Assembly (NCBI GenBank): GCA_002433075.1
Contig: DJHM01000057.1
Location: 824-7,063, forward strand
Length of the DNA stretch: 6,240 nucleotides
Source of the DNA: Latescibacteria bacterium UBA6620
GTDB taxonomy: Bacteria; Latescibacterota; UBA2968
Direction of reading: 5' to 3'
In this document: piece after piece, positions 4,042 to 6,240 of the stretch
How the letters are laid out: each line of letters opens with the position of its first letter
Position numbering within the stretch: position 1 is the stretch's first letter
Notes under the pieces: generated by a model
What the model saw: the letters and a program-made list of their open reading frames with translations, nothing else
Databases searched by the model: none
Told to the model about the DNA's origin: nothing
Program-made: the position numbers and the translations under genes

Positions 4042-6240
4042 ATGAATCTCATCTCTATCCGCGGTGCCCGCCAGCACAACCTCAAGAACATCGACCTCGA
4101 CCTGCCTCGTGGAAAGCTCGTCGTGGTCACGGGTCCTTCCGGTTCGGGCAAGTCCTCGCTCGTTTTCGACACCATCTATGCCGAGGGCCAGCGGCGATAC
4201 GTCGAGTCGCTGTCCACGCAGGCGCGACAGTTCCTGAATGTGATGGAGAAGCCCGATGTCGACAGCATCGAGGGACTCTCCCCAGCGGTCGCCATACAAC
4301 AACGCGGCGGATCCAGATCCCGGCGATCGACCGTCGGGACCCTCACGGAAATTGCCGATCATCTCCGTCTTCTGTTCGCTCGTGCCGGCGCCCCGCATTG
4401 CCCGCAATGTGATCGTCCGCTTCACCGCCAGTCGGTCGAGCAGATCGTGGACACCCTCGCCGACCTTCCCGAAGGAAGCCGCTATCAGATCCTGGCCCCC
4501 GTCACGCTGCGGGATACGGAGACCTGGGACGCCGTACTCGACGACCTGCGAAAACAGGGTTACGTACGAGTGGTAGTAGACGGGGAAGCCCTGTCCGTCG
4601 ACGATCCGATCGACACGAAGGACATCCAGGACCTTTCCGTCATCGTCGACCGCCTCGTGTCGGGACCCAATGCAGGTCGCCGACTGGCCGATTCTCTGGA
4701 AACCGCGCTGGCTCTGACTGGCGGCCTGGTCGTCGCCGATGTGCCCGACGGCGATAACCACATGTTCACAACGCGCCTGTTCTGTCGAGACTGCGATATC
4801 CACCTGCCCGATCCGGAGCCCCGACTGCTTAGCTTCAACAGCCCCCACGGCGCCTGCACGACCTGCAACGGACTGGGCGAGTCACTGACTTTCTCCGCGG
4901 ACCGACTCGTCCCCGATCCGGATCTCTCGATCGGCGAAGGGGCTATTGCGCCGATGGGATCCCCCAAGGGCAAGAGGGAAGCCGCCGGGCTGACGAAAGT
5001 TCTAGAGACTTTCGGAACGGATCTGCTCACCCCCTACAAAAACCTCTCCGAGCCAGCAAGGGACGTGCTGCTCAACGGCCGGACCCGCCCCAAGTTCTCC
5101 GGGGTCCTGTCTGAGTTGCAGGAGCGGTATGACTCTGCGGGCAGCGAGGAGCGCGAGCGCCTCGAACCCTTTATGCGCGCTACCCTCTGTCCTTCCTGCC
5201 AGGGGAGCCGACTCCGCCCTGAAGCCCTGGCCATTCGACTCGGGGGTCGATCGATCGCCGACCTGTCCGCCCTGACCCTCGTTGAGGTGGTGAGCTTCTT
5301 TGAGACCCTCGACCTCAGCCACGTCCATCGCGAAATCGCGCAGCCCCTCGCCACGGAGATCTCGAATCGACTACATTTCCTCCTGGATGTCGGCGTGGGC
5401 TATCTCACCCTCGACCGCGGCGGGTCGACGCTCTCGGGTGGAGAAATGCAACGCATCCGCCTTGCCACGCAGATCGGCTCTCGGTTGGTCGGTGTACTCT
5501 ATGTGCTGGATGAACCGAGCGTCGGGCTTCACCCGCGCGATAACCTTAGACTGATCGATTCGATCGAGCGATTGCGAGACCTCGGCAACTCCGTCCTCGT
5601 CGTGGAACACGATCGGGATATGATGGTTGCCGCAGACGACCTCATCGACCTCGGCCCTGGAGCGGGCGAACTCGGGGGTGAAGTGATAGCGCACGGAAAC
5701 CTCGACGAGGTTACCGCCACCCTGGAGTCGCCCACGGGCGCGTATCTGTCCGGTCGATCGACCATCGAGATCGCCGAACCGAGTGCATCGGCCGAACGTT
5801 GGCTGCGCCTGATCGGAGCCAGCGGCCACAACCTCGATCACGTAGACCTGGAATTGCCACTCGGCAAGCTCGTCTGCATCAGCGGCGTATCGGGATCGGG
5901 CAAGTCATCGCTCGTGAACCAGACACTTTATCCCATCATTGCCCGCAAGCTGACACGCTCCCTAGAGGAACCCCTCCCCTATCAGTCGATCGAAGAATCG
6001 GGTTCGATCGACAAGATCATCCGCATCGATCAATCACCGATCGGTCGCACACCCAGATCCAATCCAGCGACCTACGTGGGCATCTTCGGGGCCGTTCGCG
6101 AACTCTTTTCTCAGCTGCCTGAATCCAAAGTCAGGGGCTACAGGCCGGGTCGTTTCAGCTTCAACACTCGCGGCGGTCGATGCGAAGTCTGCCGAGGCGA
6201 CGGGGTCTCCCGGGTCGAGATGCACTTTCTGCCCGATGTC
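4042..6240 (+). CDS. uvrA: excinuclease ABC subunit A, N-terminal 733 codons (partial)
   Basis: The damage-recognition ATPase of nucleotide excision repair; a UvrA dimer loads UvrB on damaged DNA in the cytoplasm. Visible in order: RGARQHNLKNIDL (7-19); first Walker A GPSGSGKSS (31-39); YAEGQRRYVESLS; RSTVGT; CPQC (120-123) opening the UvrB-binding region; zinc module C248/C251 and C272/C275; insertion domain about 280-380; C383/C386; ABC signature LSGGEMQRIRLATQIGS from 464; Walker B with D490-E491 in VLDEPSVGLHPRDN; VVEHDRDMM; second Walker A GVSGSGKSS (615-623); and the first cysteines C714/C717 of the second zinc finger. The frame is open to the window edge, so about 200 C-terminal residues are missing. 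ATG 4042 matches the family N-terminus; a TTG at 4003 is in frame but would add an unlikely extension. No Shine-Dalgarno precedes the ATG. The segment after EGLSPAVAI (QQRGGSRSRRST) differs from the common DQKTTSRNPRST. Confidence 0.97.
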   Translation, partial: MNLISIRGARQHNLKNIDLDLPRGKLVVVTGPSGSGKSSLVFDTIYAEGQRRYVESLSTQARQFLNVMEKPDVDSIEGLSPAVAIQQRGGSRSRRSTVGTLTEIADHLRLLFARAGAPHCPQCDRPLHRQSVEQIVDTLADLPEGSRYQILAPVTLRDTETWDAVLDDLRKQGYVRVVVDGEALSVDDPIDTKDIQDLSVIVDRLVSGPNAGRRLADSLETALALTGGLVVADVPDGDNHMFTTRLFCRDCDIHLPDPEPRLLSFNSPHGACTTCNGLGESLTFSADRLVPDPDLSIGEGAIAPMGSPKGKREAAGLTKVLETFGTDLLTPYKNLSEPARDVLLNGRTRPKFSGVLSELQERYDSAGSEERERLEPFMRATLCPSCQGSRLRPEALAIRLGGRSIADLSALTLVEVVSFFETLDLSHVHREIAQPLATEISNRLHFLLDVGVGYLTLDRGGSTLSGGEMQRIRLATQIGSRLVGVLYVLDEPSVGLHPRDNLRLIDSIERLRDLGNSVLVVEHDRDMMVAADDLIDLGPGAGELGGEVIAHGNLDEVTATLESPTGAYLSGRSTIEIAEPSASAERWLRLIGASGHNLDHVDLELPLGKLVCISGVSGSGKSSLVNQTLYPIIARKLTRSLEEPLPYQSIEESGSIDKIIRIDQSPIGRTPRSNPATYVGIFGAVRELFSQLPESKVRGYRPGRFSFNTRGGRCEVCRGDGVSRVEMHFLPDV

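Noticed and set aside
3742..4848. 368-codon open frame on the minus strand
   Set aside because: It is antisense to uvrA and the tRNA, has no recognisable domains, and is the usual shadow of a high-GC gene; uvrA explains the same bases with every family motif.

Overview
The window is bacterial chromosomal DNA of fairly high G+C content, with ordinary core genes and no mobile element, phage gene or CRISPR array that I can see. Its left end is the 5' part of a 16S rRNA gene on the minus strand. That 16S segment is clearly bacterial, but I cannot place it in a phylum by eye. The look of the proteins would fit a poorly sampled Gram-negative lineage (for example in or near the FCB group); this is a guess.

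Layout from left to right. Positions 1-270 are the 16S rRNA 5' end (minus strand). Positions 271-530 are its leader and promoter region: a TTGACA-17-TATATT promoter, a possible second promoter, a UUCG-capped hairpin directly before a boxA-like antitermination site, and a small hairpin near the mature 5' end. Positions 569-3648 hold a minus-strand gene cluster, read in the order trmH-type (SpoU) RNA methyltransferase, hemL (glutamate-1-semialdehyde aminomutase), a small HEAT-repeat lipoprotein, and an unrecognised, possibly nuclease-like gene interrupted by an in-frame TGA. The last three are packed with 2-3 nt junctions and probably form a translationally coupled operon. It points straight at the rRNA promoter, with only 38 bp between and no visible terminator. 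On the plus strand, diverging from trmH, are a tRNA-Arg(UCG) gene with its own promoter and a strong GCAA-capped hairpin behind it, then a roughly 230 bp gene-free gap, then uvrA, which runs off the right end.

Functionally the window combines translation machinery (16S, tRNA-Arg, RNA 2'-O-methyltransferase), tetrapyrrole synthesis (hemL) and nucleotide excision repair (uvrA). I see no convincing new defence or mobile system. The points most worth a second look are the in-frame TGA in the last gene of the hemL operon, the perfect 16-bp dyad over the rRNA promoter -35 box, the operon running into the rRNA promoter, and the coupling of hemL to a HEAT-repeat lipoprotein.
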